Source: JALORV01 sp963703945 (GTDB lineage: Bacteria > Pseudomonadota > Gammaproteobacteria > Burkholderiales > Burkholderiaceae_F). From it: a stretch of DNA of 64,000 nt. Each line of letters starts with the position of its first letter. The stretch's first letter is position 1. The stretch covers positions 331,745-395,744 of the forward strand of contig CAVPGM010000046.1 in the NCBI GenBank assembly GCA_963703945.1, in the 5' to 3' direction. The notes under the pieces are model-generated. The model had not been told where the DNA came from. It was given only the letters and a program-made list of their open reading frames with translations, and did not search any database. The translations under genes were made by a program, and so were the position numbers. Positions 26,491 to 34,871 of this stretch are shown piece after piece.

Positions 26491-27064
26491 GCGTGAGCGC
26501 GGACCGAGCGCGATGCCGGGCGACGACCCGCTGGCGGAACGCACGCTCGACAGCCGTGTTGCGTTCGAAGGCGTGTTCCTCAAGCTGATGGTCGACCACG
26601 TGCGCGCTGCCGATGGCCACGAAGCGACGCGTGAATATCTGCGGCACCCGGGCGCCGTGATGGTGATCCCGCTGCTCGACGATGACGAAGTCGTGCTCGA
26701 ACGACAGTTCCGGTATCCGCTCGGCCGGAGCTTCATCGAGTTTCCGGCCGGCAAGATCGACGAAGGCGAGGAGCTGCTCGCCTGCGCTCGGCGCGAACTG
26801 CTCGAGGAAACCGGCTATGTCGCGCGCGAATGGACCTACCTTGGCGGGTTTCACAACGCGATCGCCTACAGCGACGAGAAGATCGAGGTGTATCTCGCCC
26901 GCGGCCTCGATCACGTCGGAGCGAAGGTCGATGCCGGCGAGGTGCTGGAAGTCTTCACGGCTCCATGGCGACAGCTGCACGACTGGGTCCGCGACGGAAC
27001 GGTCACCGACGTCAAGACCATCGTCGGAACCTACTGGCTCGAACGCCACCTGCTGGGCGGCTGA
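26483..27064 (+). CDS. NUDIX hydrolase, ADP-ribose pyrophosphatase-like
   Basis: The 193-residue product contains a complete Nudix box, G-x5-E-x7-REUxEExGU, as GKIDEGEELLACARRELLEE at about residues 91-110. FRYPLGRSFIEFPAGKID, with the proline downstream pattern of ADP-ribose/NDP-sugar hydrolases (NudF/YffH type), precedes it. Such enzymes hydrolyse ADP-ribose to AMP and ribose 5-phosphate. GTG 26483 overlaps the corrected end of nuoN by 8 bases; later starts (ATG 26513) are possible. It is a frequent neighbour of nuo operons in betaproteobacteria. Confidence 0.85.
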   Translation: MAERERGPSAMPGDDPLAERTLDSRVAFEGVFLKLMVDHVRAADGHEATREYLRHPGAVMVIPLLDDDEVVLERQFRYPLGRSFIEFPAGKIDEGEELLACARRELLEETGYVAREWTYLGGFHNAIAYSDEKIEVYLARGLDHVGAKVDAGEVLEVFTAPWRQLHDWVRDGTVTDVKTIVGTYWLERHLLGG

Positions 27065-27078
27065 CCATCCCGAGGGTG

Positions 27079-27097
27079 CGGGCGCGCTCTGCGCCCG
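27079..27097. terminator. Hairpin between convergent genes
   Basis: A 7-bp stem CGGGCGC / GCGCCCG with loop GCTCT lies in the 34-base gap between the NUDIX gene and the oppositely oriented PLP-enzyme gene. There is no T-run, so termination is inferred from position only. Confidence 0.35.
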
Positions 27098-27098
27098 G

Positions 27099-28382
27099 TC
27101 AGCATTCCTTCAGGGCATGTTCGAGGTCCGCGATCAGATCTTCCTCGTGTTCGAGCCCGATCGAGACGCGGATCAGCCCTTCACTGATGCCGACCTGGTC
27201 GCGCACCTCGACCGCGACGCCGGAATGCGTGGTCGACGCCGGGTGGCAGATCAGCGACTCCGTGCCGCCAAGGCTCACGGCGGACTTGAACAGCGTCAGC
27301 GCATTGAGGAAGCGAAACGCGACCTCGCGTCCGCCGTCCAGCACGAAAGAAAAGGTGGAGCCGGCGCCGGTGCATTGCCTGCGGTAGACCTCCTGGTAGG
27401 TCGGATCTTCGATCAGCTGCGGGTGCAGCACCCGGACCGGGCGGATCGGATTCGTCGCCAGCCAGTGGGCGACGCGGCTGCCAGTAGCGGCCGCTCGCCG
27501 CATCCGCAGCACTAGGGTTTCCATCGAGCGGGCGATCATCCAGGACGAGTGTGGATCCAGTTGTGATCCAAACGCGCTGCGCAGCAGCCGCAACCGGCTG
27601 ATCAGTTCGCGCCGTCCGGTCACACCGCCAGCCACGAGGTCGCTGTGCCCGCCGACGTACTTCGTCAGCGAATAGACCGACAGATCGATGCCGTCGCGGA
27701 TCGGGTGTTGGAAGATCGGGCCTAGCATCGTGTTGTCGCACGCCGAGACCGGGCGATAGCCATGCCGTTGCTGAAAGGCGTCGATCGCCGCCACGACCGC
27801 CTTCAGGTCGATCATCGAGTTGGTCGGGTTGGCGGGTGTTTCGACATAGAACAAACCGACACGACCGCGCGCCGCGGCAGCCTCGAGCGCCGCGTCCATT
27901 TGCGCCCGCGACAGCCCGTCGGTGAATGGCTGCCCGCCGATCTTCCACTCAGGAAGCACCTTGCGGATCAGGGTCTCGGTGCCGCCGTAAAGCGGCGTCG
28001 AATGAACGATCTGGTCGCCCGGCCGCAGGAATGTCAGAAACACCGCGCCAATCGCCGCCATGCCGCTCGAGGTGACGATCGCGTCCTCGGCGCCGTCAAG
28101 CAGCGCGAGGCGATCCTCGACGATCTCCAGGTTGGGATGGTTGAAGCGGCTGTAGACGAGGCCGGCCCCGGTGTCCTGCGGCGCCGGTTTGCGCCCCGCA
28201 ACCACGTCGAAGAAGGCCGCGCCGTCTTCGGCGGTGCGGAACGCGAAGGTCGACGTCAGAAAGACCGGCGGCTTGACCGCACCCTCCGACAGGAAGGGGT
28301 CATAGCCATACGACATCATCTGGGTCTCGGGGTGCAGCTCGCGGCTCGATATGGCTCGCTTGTGATAACTCGAATAGCCCAT
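27099..28382 (-). CDS. Cys/Met metabolism PLP-dependent enzyme (cystathionine gamma-synthase / methionine gamma-lyase family)
   Basis: The 427-residue protein belongs to the trans-sulfuration fold-type I PLP family. The PLP lysine is in SVYSLTKYVGGHSDLVAGG. The cofactor-stacking region TSSGMAAIGAVFLTFLRPGD and the aspartate in YFVETPANPTN-like FYVETPANPTNSMIDL (FYVETPANPTN, then ACDNTM) are present. Substrate choice among cystathionine synthase, gamma-lyase or homocysteine-forming activities cannot be decided from these motifs. The N-terminus (MGYSSYHKRAISSREL) is somewhat longer than in MetB. It is convergent with the NUDIX gene and apparently a single-gene unit. Confidence 0.85.
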   Translation of the reverse strand: MGYSSYHKRAISSRELHPETQMMSYGYDPFLSEGAVKPPVFLTSTFAFRTAEDGAAFFDVVAGRKPAPQDTGAGLVYSRFNHPNLEIVEDRLALLDGAEDAIVTSSGMAAIGAVFLTFLRPGDQIVHSTPLYGGTETLIRKVLPEWKIGGQPFTDGLSRAQMDAALEAAAARGRVGLFYVETPANPTNSMIDLKAVVAAIDAFQQRHGYRPVSACDNTMLGPIFQHPIRDGIDLSVYSLTKYVGGHSDLVAGGVTGRRELISRLRLLRSAFGSQLDPHSSWMIARSMETLVLRMRRAAATGSRVAHWLATNPIRPVRVLHPQLIEDPTYQEVYRRQCTGAGSTFSFVLDGGREVAFRFLNALTLFKSAVSLGGTESLICHPASTTHSGVAVEVRDQVGISEGLIRVSIGLEHEEDLIADLEHALKEC

Positions 28383-28502
28383 CCACGTCTCCCGTCGGCG
28401 CGCCGAGATCGGCGCTACCCGGCATCGTGGTTCAAAGCGGCTCGAGGTTCAAGCCAAAACGTGTCGCGGCGCGGTATTTCGGCGCGAGTTCGCCGGTGAG
28501 AG

Positions 28503-30179
28503 CTACATCGCGGTGTAGTTCGGACCGCCTCCGCCCTCGGGTGTCACCCAGACGATGTTCTGCGTCGGGTCCTTGATATCGCAGGTCTTGCAGTGGACGC
28601 AGTTCTGGAAGTTGATCTGCAGTCGGTCACTGCCACTGTCATCCTTCACGAACTCGTAGACAGCGGCCGGGCAGTAACGCGACTCGGGGCCGGCGTATAG
28701 CGCGAGGTTCACCGAGACCGGCACCGAGGCATCCTTCAGCGTCAGATGCGCCGGCTGGTTTTCCTCGTGATTCGTGTTCGACAGGTAGACCGAGGACAGC
28801 TTGTCGAAAGTGATCCGGTTGTCCGGCTTCGGGTAATCGATCGGGGAGCATTCGGCCGCCGGCCTCAGTTTTTCGTGATCGGCCCGGGCACGGTGCAAGG
28901 TCCACGGCGCCTTGCCGCGAAAGACGATCTGATCGATGCCCCACAGGATCGCGCCGACGTACAGGCCCATGTCGAGGTACGGCTTGAAGTTGCGTGCGCG
29001 ATGCAGCTCGTCGCGCAGCCAGCTCTTCTCGAATGCAGCCGGAAAGGCTTCGAGTTCGTCGCGCGCGCGGTCGGCGGCGAGCGCTTCGAATGCGGCTTCG
29101 GCAGCGAGCATTCCGGTCTTCAGCGCAGCATGCGAGCCCTTGATGCGCGGCGCGTTCAGGAAGCCGGCGTCGCAGCCGATCAGCGCGCCACCCGGGAAGA
29201 CAAGCTTCGGCAGACTCTGCAGTCCGCTCGCGTTGATGGCGCGCGCGCCGTATTCGAGTCGCTTCGTCTTCGCGGGATCGCCGTCGAGGAAGTAGCGGAT
29301 AGTCGGATGCATCTTGTAGCGCTGGAACTCCTGGAACGGTTCCAGATACGGATTCTCATAGCCGAGGCCGACTACCAGTCCGAGCGCGATCCGGTTGTCC
29401 TCGAAGTGATAGATGAATCCGCCGCCATAGGTCTTCGAGTCGAGCGGCCATCCTGCGCTGTGCACGACCAATCCCGGCTGGTGCCGGGCCGGATCGATTT
29501 CCCAGACTTCCTTGACTCCGATGCCCCACGTCTGCGGATCGCGCCCCGCATCCAGCCGGTACTTCGCGATGACCTGCTTGCCCAGGTGGCCGCGCGCGCC
29601 CTCGGCAAACAGCGTGTACTTTCCGAGCAGTTCGACGCCGGGCTGGAAGTTGGCGGTTGGCTGTCCGTCCTTGCCGATGCCCATGTTGCCGGTCGCCACG
29701 CCACGCACTGCGCCCTTTTCGTCATAGAGGACTTCGGCGGCCGCAAAGCCGGGAAAGATCTCGACGCCGAGGGCCTCGGCCTGCTGGCCCAGCCAGCGCA
29801 CCACGTTGGCCAGGCTGATGACGTAGTAACCGTCGTTGATGAAGCATTCCGGCAGCAGCCAGTGCGGGTTGTAGAACGACTTCGACTCGGTGAGGATGTA
29901 AAAACGATCCTCGGTGACGGCGGTATTCAGCGGCGCGCCGAGTTCCTTCCAGTTGGGGAACAACTCGTTGAGGGCGATCGGATCCATCACCGCGCCGGAC
30001 AGGATGTGGGCGCCGATCTCGGATCCCTTTTCGAGCACGCACACTCCGACCTCGCGCCCGCGCTCGGCCGCAAGCTGCTTGAGCCGGATCGCCGCCGCGA
30101 GTCCGGCGGGCCCTCCGCCGACGATCACGACGTCGTATTCCATCGCTTCCCGCTCAATCGATTGAGGAAGGTCTGCCAT
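28503..30179 (-). CDS. Electron transfer flavoprotein-ubiquinone oxidoreductase
   Basis: This membrane-associated flavoprotein passes electrons from ETF (fatty-acid and amino-acid oxidation) to ubiquinone. The 558-residue protein has an N-terminal FAD-binding VVIVGGGPAGLAAAIRLKQL. The ETF-QO block GAVMDPIALNELFPNWKELG follows. The C-terminal [4Fe-4S] domain has ligands in CPAAVYEF and FQNCVHCKTCDIKDPTQNI. Length matches the family. The start at 30179 (MADLPQSIEREAMEYDVV) is used; ATG 30143 (MEYDVVIVGGG) is also possible. The SDR gene is divergent, 98 bases away. It fits next to acyl-CoA and ketone-body genes downstream. Confidence 0.95.
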   Translation of the reverse strand: MADLPQSIEREAMEYDVVIVGGGPAGLAAAIRLKQLAAERGREVGVCVLEKGSEIGAHILSGAVMDPIALNELFPNWKELGAPLNTAVTEDRFYILTESKSFYNPHWLLPECFINDGYYVISLANVVRWLGQQAEALGVEIFPGFAAAEVLYDEKGAVRGVATGNMGIGKDGQPTANFQPGVELLGKYTLFAEGARGHLGKQVIAKYRLDAGRDPQTWGIGVKEVWEIDPARHQPGLVVHSAGWPLDSKTYGGGFIYHFEDNRIALGLVVGLGYENPYLEPFQEFQRYKMHPTIRYFLDGDPAKTKRLEYGARAINASGLQSLPKLVFPGGALIGCDAGFLNAPRIKGSHAALKTGMLAAEAAFEALAADRARDELEAFPAAFEKSWLRDELHRARNFKPYLDMGLYVGAILWGIDQIVFRGKAPWTLHRARADHEKLRPAAECSPIDYPKPDNRITFDKLSSVYLSNTNHEENQPAHLTLKDASVPVSVNLALYAGPESRYCPAAVYEFVKDDSGSDRLQINFQNCVHCKTCDIKDPTQNIVWVTPEGGGGPNYTAM

Positions 30180-30277
30180 GAGGTCCCCGGAGTATGTTTC
30201 TCAACGTGGGATTGTCGCGGAGTTCGGGTAGAGGCCGCAATCGACTACGATCCCGGCTTCTTCATGCCGGAGTTTCG

Positions 30278-31048
30278 ATGCGTACCAACCTGAAGGAAAA
30301 GGTCGCCCTGGTGACCGGCGCCAGCAGTGGTCTGGGTGCCCGTTTTGCGCGGGTGCTCGCCGCCAACGGTGCATTGACGGTGCTCGCCTCCCGGCGCCTC
30401 GAGCGGCTGAAGGATCTGCGCGCCGAGATCGAGGCGGCCGGCGGTGCCGCGCACGTCGTGCAGCTCGACGTTACCGACCTTCATTCGGTGCGCGACGCCG
30501 TCGAGCACACCGAGCGGGCGGTCGGTCCGATCGATATTCTCGTCAACAATTCCGGCGTGTCCGCCACACAGCGGCTTACCGAAGCGACGCAGGCCGACTT
30601 CGACTACCTGTTCGGCACCAACGTGAAGGGTGCTTTTTTTGTCGCGCAGCAGGTGGCGCAGCGGATGATCGCCCGTTCCAAGACCGGCACGGAATTCCGC
30701 GGCCGCATCGTCAATATCGCCTCGGTGGCCGGGTTGCGCGTCCTGCCTCAGATCGGCCTGTATTGCATGAGCAAGGCCGCGGTGATCCACATGACGCGCG
30801 CCCAGGCACTCGAATGGGGCCGCTATGGGATCAATGTCAATGCCATTTGCCCGGGTTACATCCGTACCGAGCTCAACGACGAATACTGGGACACCGAGGG
30901 TGGCCGCAAGCTGATCCAGATGCTGCCGCGCCGGCGCATCGGCAGCGCCGAGGATCTCGATGGCACGCTGCTGCTGCTGGTCGCCGACGAATCGCAGTTC
31001 ATCAACGGCGCGATCATCGCCGCCGACGACGGCCTGTCGGTGACCTAG
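30278..31048 (+). CDS. Short-chain dehydrogenase/reductase
   Basis: The 256-residue SDR has the NAD(P) motif VTGASSGLGARFARVLAANG (TGxxxGxG), LVNNSG at about 91-96, and the catalytic serine in NIASVAG with YCMSKAA supplying Tyr-x3-Lys. PGYIRTELN and the closing SQFINGAIIAADDGLSVT are standard for 3-oxoacyl reductase-like SDRs. Substrate is unknown. ATG 30278 (MRTNLKEKVALVTG) is used; an open stretch upstream is not conserved. The next start, a small duplicated frame, follows 11 bases after the stop, so it is probably cotranscribed with the thioesterase and scoAB. Confidence 0.88.
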   Translation: MRTNLKEKVALVTGASSGLGARFARVLAANGALTVLASRRLERLKDLRAEIEAAGGAAHVVQLDVTDLHSVRDAVEHTERAVGPIDILVNNSGVSATQRLTEATQADFDYLFGTNVKGAFFVAQQVAQRMIARSKTGTEFRGRIVNIASVAGLRVLPQIGLYCMSKAAVIHMTRAQALEWGRYGINVNAICPGYIRTELNDEYWDTEGGRKLIQMLPRRRIGSAEDLDGTLLLLVADESQFINGAIIAADDGLSVT

Positions 31049-31059
31049 CGCGCGGAGGC

Positions 31060-31176
31060 ATGAAGGAATTCGTTCCCGAGATGCCGCTGCGGTGGGGCGA
31101 CATGGACGCAACGCCGCAGGCGTTCTTCAAGCCGCGCACCTTGCCATGGCGTCCGGATCGGCAAGGGCAGGCATGA
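31060..31176 (+). CDS. 38-codon frame: duplicated 5' end of the downstream thioesterase gene
   Basis: After a good GGAGG site, an ATG at 31060 opens 38 codons whose first 17 (MKEFVPEMPLRWGDMDA) nearly repeat the start of the thioesterase at 31173. The first 50 bases of the two copies differ at 3 positions. After codon 17 the similarity stops and the frame reads unrelated residues. It ends at TGA 31176, overlapping the thioesterase ATG by 4 bases (ATGA). It could be debris of a tandem duplication, or a short coupling peptide that brings ribosomes to the thioesterase, whose own upstream region lacks a strong ribosome site. Translation is not shown. Confidence 0.5.
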   Translation: MKEFVPEMPLRWGDMDATPQAFFKPRTLPWRPDRQGQA

Positions 31177-31565
31177 AGGAATTCGTTCTCGAGGTGCCGC
31201 TGCGGTGGGGAGACATGGACGCCATGGCTCACTTGAATAATGTCATGTACTTCCGCCTGATGGAGGAAGCGCGCATCCAGTGGTTCCTGGAGTTCGGCAT
31301 GCCCACATTGCCGACAGGCGAGGCCCCGATCCTGGCCCACGCGGCCTGTGATTTCGTGCGGGCGATGACGTATCCGGGCGTCGCGATCGTCAAGCAGATC
31401 GTCACGCGGGTCGGGCGTTCCAGCGTCGAAATGACGCTGGCGATCGAGAAGAAGGACGAACCGGGTGTGACGTATGCCACCGGGCGCACCGTCATCGTCT
31501 GGTACGACTACACGGAAGGTCGGTCGAAGCCGTGGCCCGAAGCGATCCGCGCAGCGATCACTTAA
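31173..31565 (+). CDS. Acyl-CoA thioesterase, hotdog fold (4HBT/YbgC-like)
   Basis: The 130-residue product has the 4-hydroxybenzoyl-CoA thioesterase pattern: RWGDMDAMAHLNNVMYFRLMEEAR at 12-35, containing the Asp-x-Asp-xx-xHxNN active-site segment. Later strands follow, VKQIVTRVGRSSVEMTLAIEK among them. Such enzymes hydrolyse acyl-CoA esters. It lies between an SDR and scoAB, consistent with acyl-CoA/ketoacid metabolism. The ATG at 31173 is used because the protein family starts here and the duplicated copy upstream begins with the same residues. Confidence 0.88.
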   Translation: MKEFVLEVPLRWGDMDAMAHLNNVMYFRLMEEARIQWFLEFGMPTLPTGEAPILAHAACDFVRAMTYPGVAIVKQIVTRVGRSSVEMTLAIEKKDEPGVTYATGRTVIVWYDYTEGRSKPWPEAIRAAIT

Positions 31566-31595
31566 ACTCACTCGGTTCTAATCGCGGAGGGCTGG

Positions 31596-32309
31596 ATGAA
31601 GAAGAAGGTGTTCCCCTCGGCCGCGGCGGCGCTGGCCGACGTGGTGAAGGACAACCAGACGATCGCGGTGGGCGGATTCGGCCTGTGCGGCATTCCGGAA
31701 GCGCTGATCGGCGCGTTGCGCGACAGCGGCGTCAAGGGACTGATCTGCGTCAGCAACAACGCGGGCGTCGATGGATTCGGCCTCGGCCTGCTGCTGACCA
31801 CGCGGCAGATCCGCAAGATGGTCTCGTCGTATGTCGGCGAGAACAAGGAATTCGAACGTCAGTACCTGTCGGGCGAGCTCGAGCTCGAGTTCACACCGCA
31901 GGGAACGCTCGCCGAGCGTATGCGGGCCGGCGGCGCCGGCATACCCGCCTTCTTCACACGGACCGGAGTCGGCACCATCGTCGCCGATGGCAAACCCACG
32001 CAGCCCTTCGACGGCGTGTGGGGCGGGCACGAGTACGTGATGGAACGCTCGATCCGCGCCGATGTTTCCCTGGTCAAGGCATGGAAGGCGGATCACCAGG
32101 GCAACCTCGTCTACCGCAAGACCGCCCGCAATTTCAATCCGGTCGTCGCGATGTGCGGCAAGGTGACGGTGGCCGAAGTCGAGGAGATCGTCGACAACGG
32201 GGCGCTCGACCCTGACAACGTGCACACCCCTGGGATCTTCGTGCAGCGGATCGTCCTGAACCGCACGCCTGAGAAGCGCATCGAGAACCGCACCGTGCGC
32301 GCGAAGTAG
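31596..32309 (+). CDS. scoA: Succinyl-CoA:3-ketoacid CoA transferase subunit A
   Basis: The 237-residue alpha subunit of a class I CoA transferase has the CoA-binding motif IAVGGFGLCGIPEALI near residue 28 and the conserved blocks VSNNAGVDGFGLGLLL and EFTPQGTLAERMRAGGAGIPAFFTRTG. Together with subunit B it activates acetoacetate using succinyl-CoA. A GCGGAGGG ribosome site precedes the ATG. scoB begins 10 bases after the stop. Confidence 0.95.
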   Translation: MKKKVFPSAAAALADVVKDNQTIAVGGFGLCGIPEALIGALRDSGVKGLICVSNNAGVDGFGLGLLLTTRQIRKMVSSYVGENKEFERQYLSGELELEFTPQGTLAERMRAGGAGIPAFFTRTGVGTIVADGKPTQPFDGVWGGHEYVMERSIRADVSLVKAWKADHQGNLVYRKTARNFNPVVAMCGKVTVAEVEEIVDNGALDPDNVHTPGIFVQRIVLNRTPEKRIENRTVRAK

Positions 32310-32319
32310 GAGAGAAGAC

Positions 32320-32970
32320 ATGGCTTGGACCCGTGAGGAAATGGCGGCGCGCGCCGCGCAGGAACTGCAGGACGGTTTTTACGTGAACCTCGGCATCGGC
32401 TTGCCGACGCTGGTGGCGAACTACATCCCGGCGGGCATGGACGTGATGCTGCAGTCCGAAAACGGGCTGCTCGGCATCGGCCCCTTTCCCCTGGAGAGCG
32501 AGGTCGACGCCGATCTGATCAACGCCGGCAAGCAGCTCGTCACCGCGCTGGCGGGGTCGAGTTTCTTTTCGAGCGCCGATTCGTTTGCGATGATCCGCGG
32601 CGGACACATCAATCTCGCGATCCTCGGTGCGATGCAGGTTGCCGAAAACGGCGACCTCGCCAACTGGATGATCCCGGGCAAGCTGGTCAAGGGCATGGGT
32701 GGCGCGATGGATCTGGTCGCCGGCGTCGAGCGCGTGGTCGTGCTGATGGAGCATTGCGCCAAGAATGGCGAGCACAAGATCCTGCAGCACTGCACGCTGC
32801 CGCTGACCGGGCGAGGCGTGGTCAACCGGATCATCAGCGACCTCGGTGTGTTCGACATCGCCCGCGAGGGACTGCGCGCCATCGAACTCGCCCCGGGTGT
32901 CACCGCCGATGAAGTGCGCCTGAAGACCGGCTGCCACGTGTACCTGTCGCACCTCGCCGCGACGGCCTGA
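32320..32970 (+). CDS. scoB: Succinyl-CoA:3-ketoacid CoA transferase subunit B
   Basis: The 216-residue beta subunit carries the active-site glutamate in QSENGLLGIGPFP (about residue 47), which forms the CoA-thioester intermediate. YVNLGIGLPTLVANY precedes it and RGGHINLAILGAMQVAENGDLANWMIPGK follows in two conserved pieces. AGAGAAG precedes the ATG. It forms an operon with scoA. Confidence 0.95.
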   Translation: MAWTREEMAARAAQELQDGFYVNLGIGLPTLVANYIPAGMDVMLQSENGLLGIGPFPLESEVDADLINAGKQLVTALAGSSFFSSADSFAMIRGGHINLAILGAMQVAENGDLANWMIPGKLVKGMGGAMDLVAGVERVVVLMEHCAKNGEHKILQHCTLPLTGRGVVNRIISDLGVFDIAREGLRAIELAPGVTADEVRLKTGCHVYLSHLAATA

Positions 32971-32990
32971 AGCTCGTCTTTCGGGCGGGT

Positions 32991-33944
32991 ATGGGCGCAG
33001 GGCACGCTCACTCCCATTCGGGCCACGGCAGCGCTGACAAAGCAGCGCACCGGCAGCGCGCGGCGAACCGCACCGCTCGCTCGCTTGGTCTTGCCGTCGC
33101 TTTCACGCTCGGCTACGCACTGGTCGAGGCGATCGGCGGCTTATGGGCCGGTTCGCTTGCGCTGCTGGCGGACGCCGGTCACATGGCCACCGATTCGGCG
33201 GCGCTGCTGTTTGCGTTCGCCGCCAGCCTGATCGCGCGCCGGCCGGCTTCGGACCGGCACTCGTACGGCCTGGCGCGTGTCGAGGTCGTCGCAGCGTTCG
33301 TCAATGCGCTCGCGATGCTGGCGATCGTCGCCTGGATCGTGGTCGAAGCCGTTGCACGCATGACGGCTCCGGTTTCCGTGAAGGGCTTCGAGGTCTTCGT
33401 CATTGCCTCCGTCGGCCTGCTGGTCAATCTGCTCGTGGCATGGAGCCTGTCGGGCGATCGACATAACGTCAACACGCGCGCTGCATACGTCCACGTGCTG
33501 GGCGATCTGTTCGGCTCCGTCGCAGCGATCGCTTCGGGTCTCATCATCTATCTTGGGGGTCCGGTAGTCGCGGACTCGCTGCTGTCGATGCTGGTGGCCG
33601 GCCTCGTGCTGCGATCGACCATCGGTGTGCTGCGCGAATCCACGCTGGTGCTGCTCAACAGCGTCCCGACCGAAATCGATTTCGCCGCGGTGGGCAATGC
33701 GCTGGCGCGCATTCCCGGAATTGTCGCAGTGCACGACCTGCACGTGTGGGCGATGGTGCCGGGCCGCTCGGCCATGTCGGCGCACGTCCTGGTCGAGGAC
33801 ATCGAACGCTGGCCCGTCATCCTGTACCAGGCGCGCGGCCTGCTCGAGCGCGAGTTCCAGATCGATCACGTCACGCTGCAGCCCGAGTGGCTGCGCGGCG
33901 ACCGCCAGGGGCGCGTCCCCGTTTACGAGGAACGGCGGCGCTGA
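32991..33944 (+). CDS. Cation diffusion facilitator (zinc/cobalt-type efflux)
   Basis: The 317-residue inner-membrane exporter exchanges divalent metal ions, probably Zn, for protons. A His-rich N-terminus (HAHSHSGHGS) precedes six membrane helices. The transport-site residues are in TM2 (DAGHMATDSAALLFA, the H/D-x3-D pattern) and TM5 (HVLGDLFGS, H-x3-D). A C-terminal cytoplasmic domain follows (VHDLHVWAMVPGRSAMSAHV). The His-x3-Asp in both helices fits Zn rather than Mn or Fe types. It starts at ATG 32991, 20 bases after scoB, without a strong ribosome site. Confidence 0.92.
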   Translation: MGAGHAHSHSGHGSADKAAHRQRAANRTARSLGLAVAFTLGYALVEAIGGLWAGSLALLADAGHMATDSAALLFAFAASLIARRPASDRHSYGLARVEVVAAFVNALAMLAIVAWIVVEAVARMTAPVSVKGFEVFVIASVGLLVNLLVAWSLSGDRHNVNTRAAYVHVLGDLFGSVAAIASGLIIYLGGPVVADSLLSMLVAGLVLRSTIGVLRESTLVLLNSVPTEIDFAAVGNALARIPGIVAVHDLHVWAMVPGRSAMSAHVLVEDIERWPVILYQARGLLEREFQIDHVTLQPEWLRGDRQGRVPVYEERRR

Positions 33945-33956
33945 CGCGCCCCGGGG

Positions 33957-34685
33957 TCAGAGTCCGGCGCGGCGGGCGACGAAGAGGATGCCCATCAGGA
34001 TCGGCTGGTGCACCAGGTAGACCGACAGAGCCCAGGTACCGAGGAAGAGCAACGTGCGCGGAGGACGGTCGTTGAATCGGCGAAGGCCAGCCGGAATCTT
34101 CCATGCTCGGTGTTGCCACAATGTGCCGAGTCCGGCTCCGATCAGCACGACACCGATCCAGGGGAAGATCGGCACGTAGTCTTCCGTCTTCGGCTTGGCG
34201 GCAGCGAATCCGAGGATGCTGGCCGGCACGTCGTTGAAAGCCGCGCTGGAAAAGAGCAGGCCGAAAGCCAGGGCGGCCGCGCCGAGCCCGAGATTCCACA
34301 CGCCGAACCTGGCCAGCGGTCGGCCGGCCAATAGCGCCACCGCGACGAAATGCAGGATGCCGAACCAGATGAAGCGCTGCCCGAATACCAGCGCGCTGCC
34401 GGCTGACACCAGCAACGCCGCCGCGGCGATCTGTGCCCAGCGTCGCCAGAAATCACGCTGGCCCGGCTTGAACGACGACCGCAACACCAATCCGACTCCG
34501 ACCAGCAGCACGAACTGCGTCACGATCGCGGTCCGCCATCCGACCCATGGCTGGTCGGTCAGCATGCTCAGCTTGACCCAGCCGAAGTAGTTCAGGTCGT
34601 AAACGAAGTGAAACACGATCATCTGCGCCACGGCGAAACCGCGCAGGACATCGACCAACGCAAGGCGAGGGGCGGATGAGGGCAT
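33957..34685 (-). CDS. Membrane acyltransferase-like protein (DUF1624, heparan-alpha-glucosaminide N-acetyltransferase-like)
   Basis: The 242-residue protein has seven or so hydrophobic helices and opens with LALVDVLRGFAVAQMIVFHFVYDLN, the Arg-Gly ... His pattern of DUF1624/HGSNAT-type membrane proteins. The ending LFLGTWALSVYLVHQPILMG is also typical. Members are thought to move acyl groups across or at the membrane, but no bacterial substrate is established. The start at 34685 (MPSSAPRLALVDVLRG) is chosen since the longer open frame is not hydrophobic or conserved. It converges on the CDF gene with 12 bases between. Confidence 0.8.
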   Translation of the reverse strand: MPSSAPRLALVDVLRGFAVAQMIVFHFVYDLNYFGWVKLSMLTDQPWVGWRTAIVTQFVLLVGVGLVLRSSFKPGQRDFWRRWAQIAAAALLVSAGSALVFGQRFIWFGILHFVAVALLAGRPLARFGVWNLGLGAAALAFGLLFSSAAFNDVPASILGFAAAKPKTEDYVPIFPWIGVVLIGAGLGTLWQHRAWKIPAGLRRFNDRPPRTLLFLGTWALSVYLVHQPILMGILFVARRAGL

Positions 34686-34871
34686 GGATGGAGCGTAGAA
34701 CCATCCTACCGCGCTGCGGGGGGGACTCCCGGAGGCAGACGGCCGGCGGACCCGGCTGCTTCGACCGTCGCAATGTTGGTCGCCGGAACCCCGGGGGACT
34801 GGCGCCCCTTGCGCGGCGTTCCGCCTGATGCACAATGGGCGATCGAATCGATCCGCTCGGAGGGTGAAGCC

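Noticed and set aside
28746..30293. 515-codon plus-strand open frame opposite ETF-QO
   Set aside because: Antisense to a gene with FAD and Fe-S motifs; no family features.
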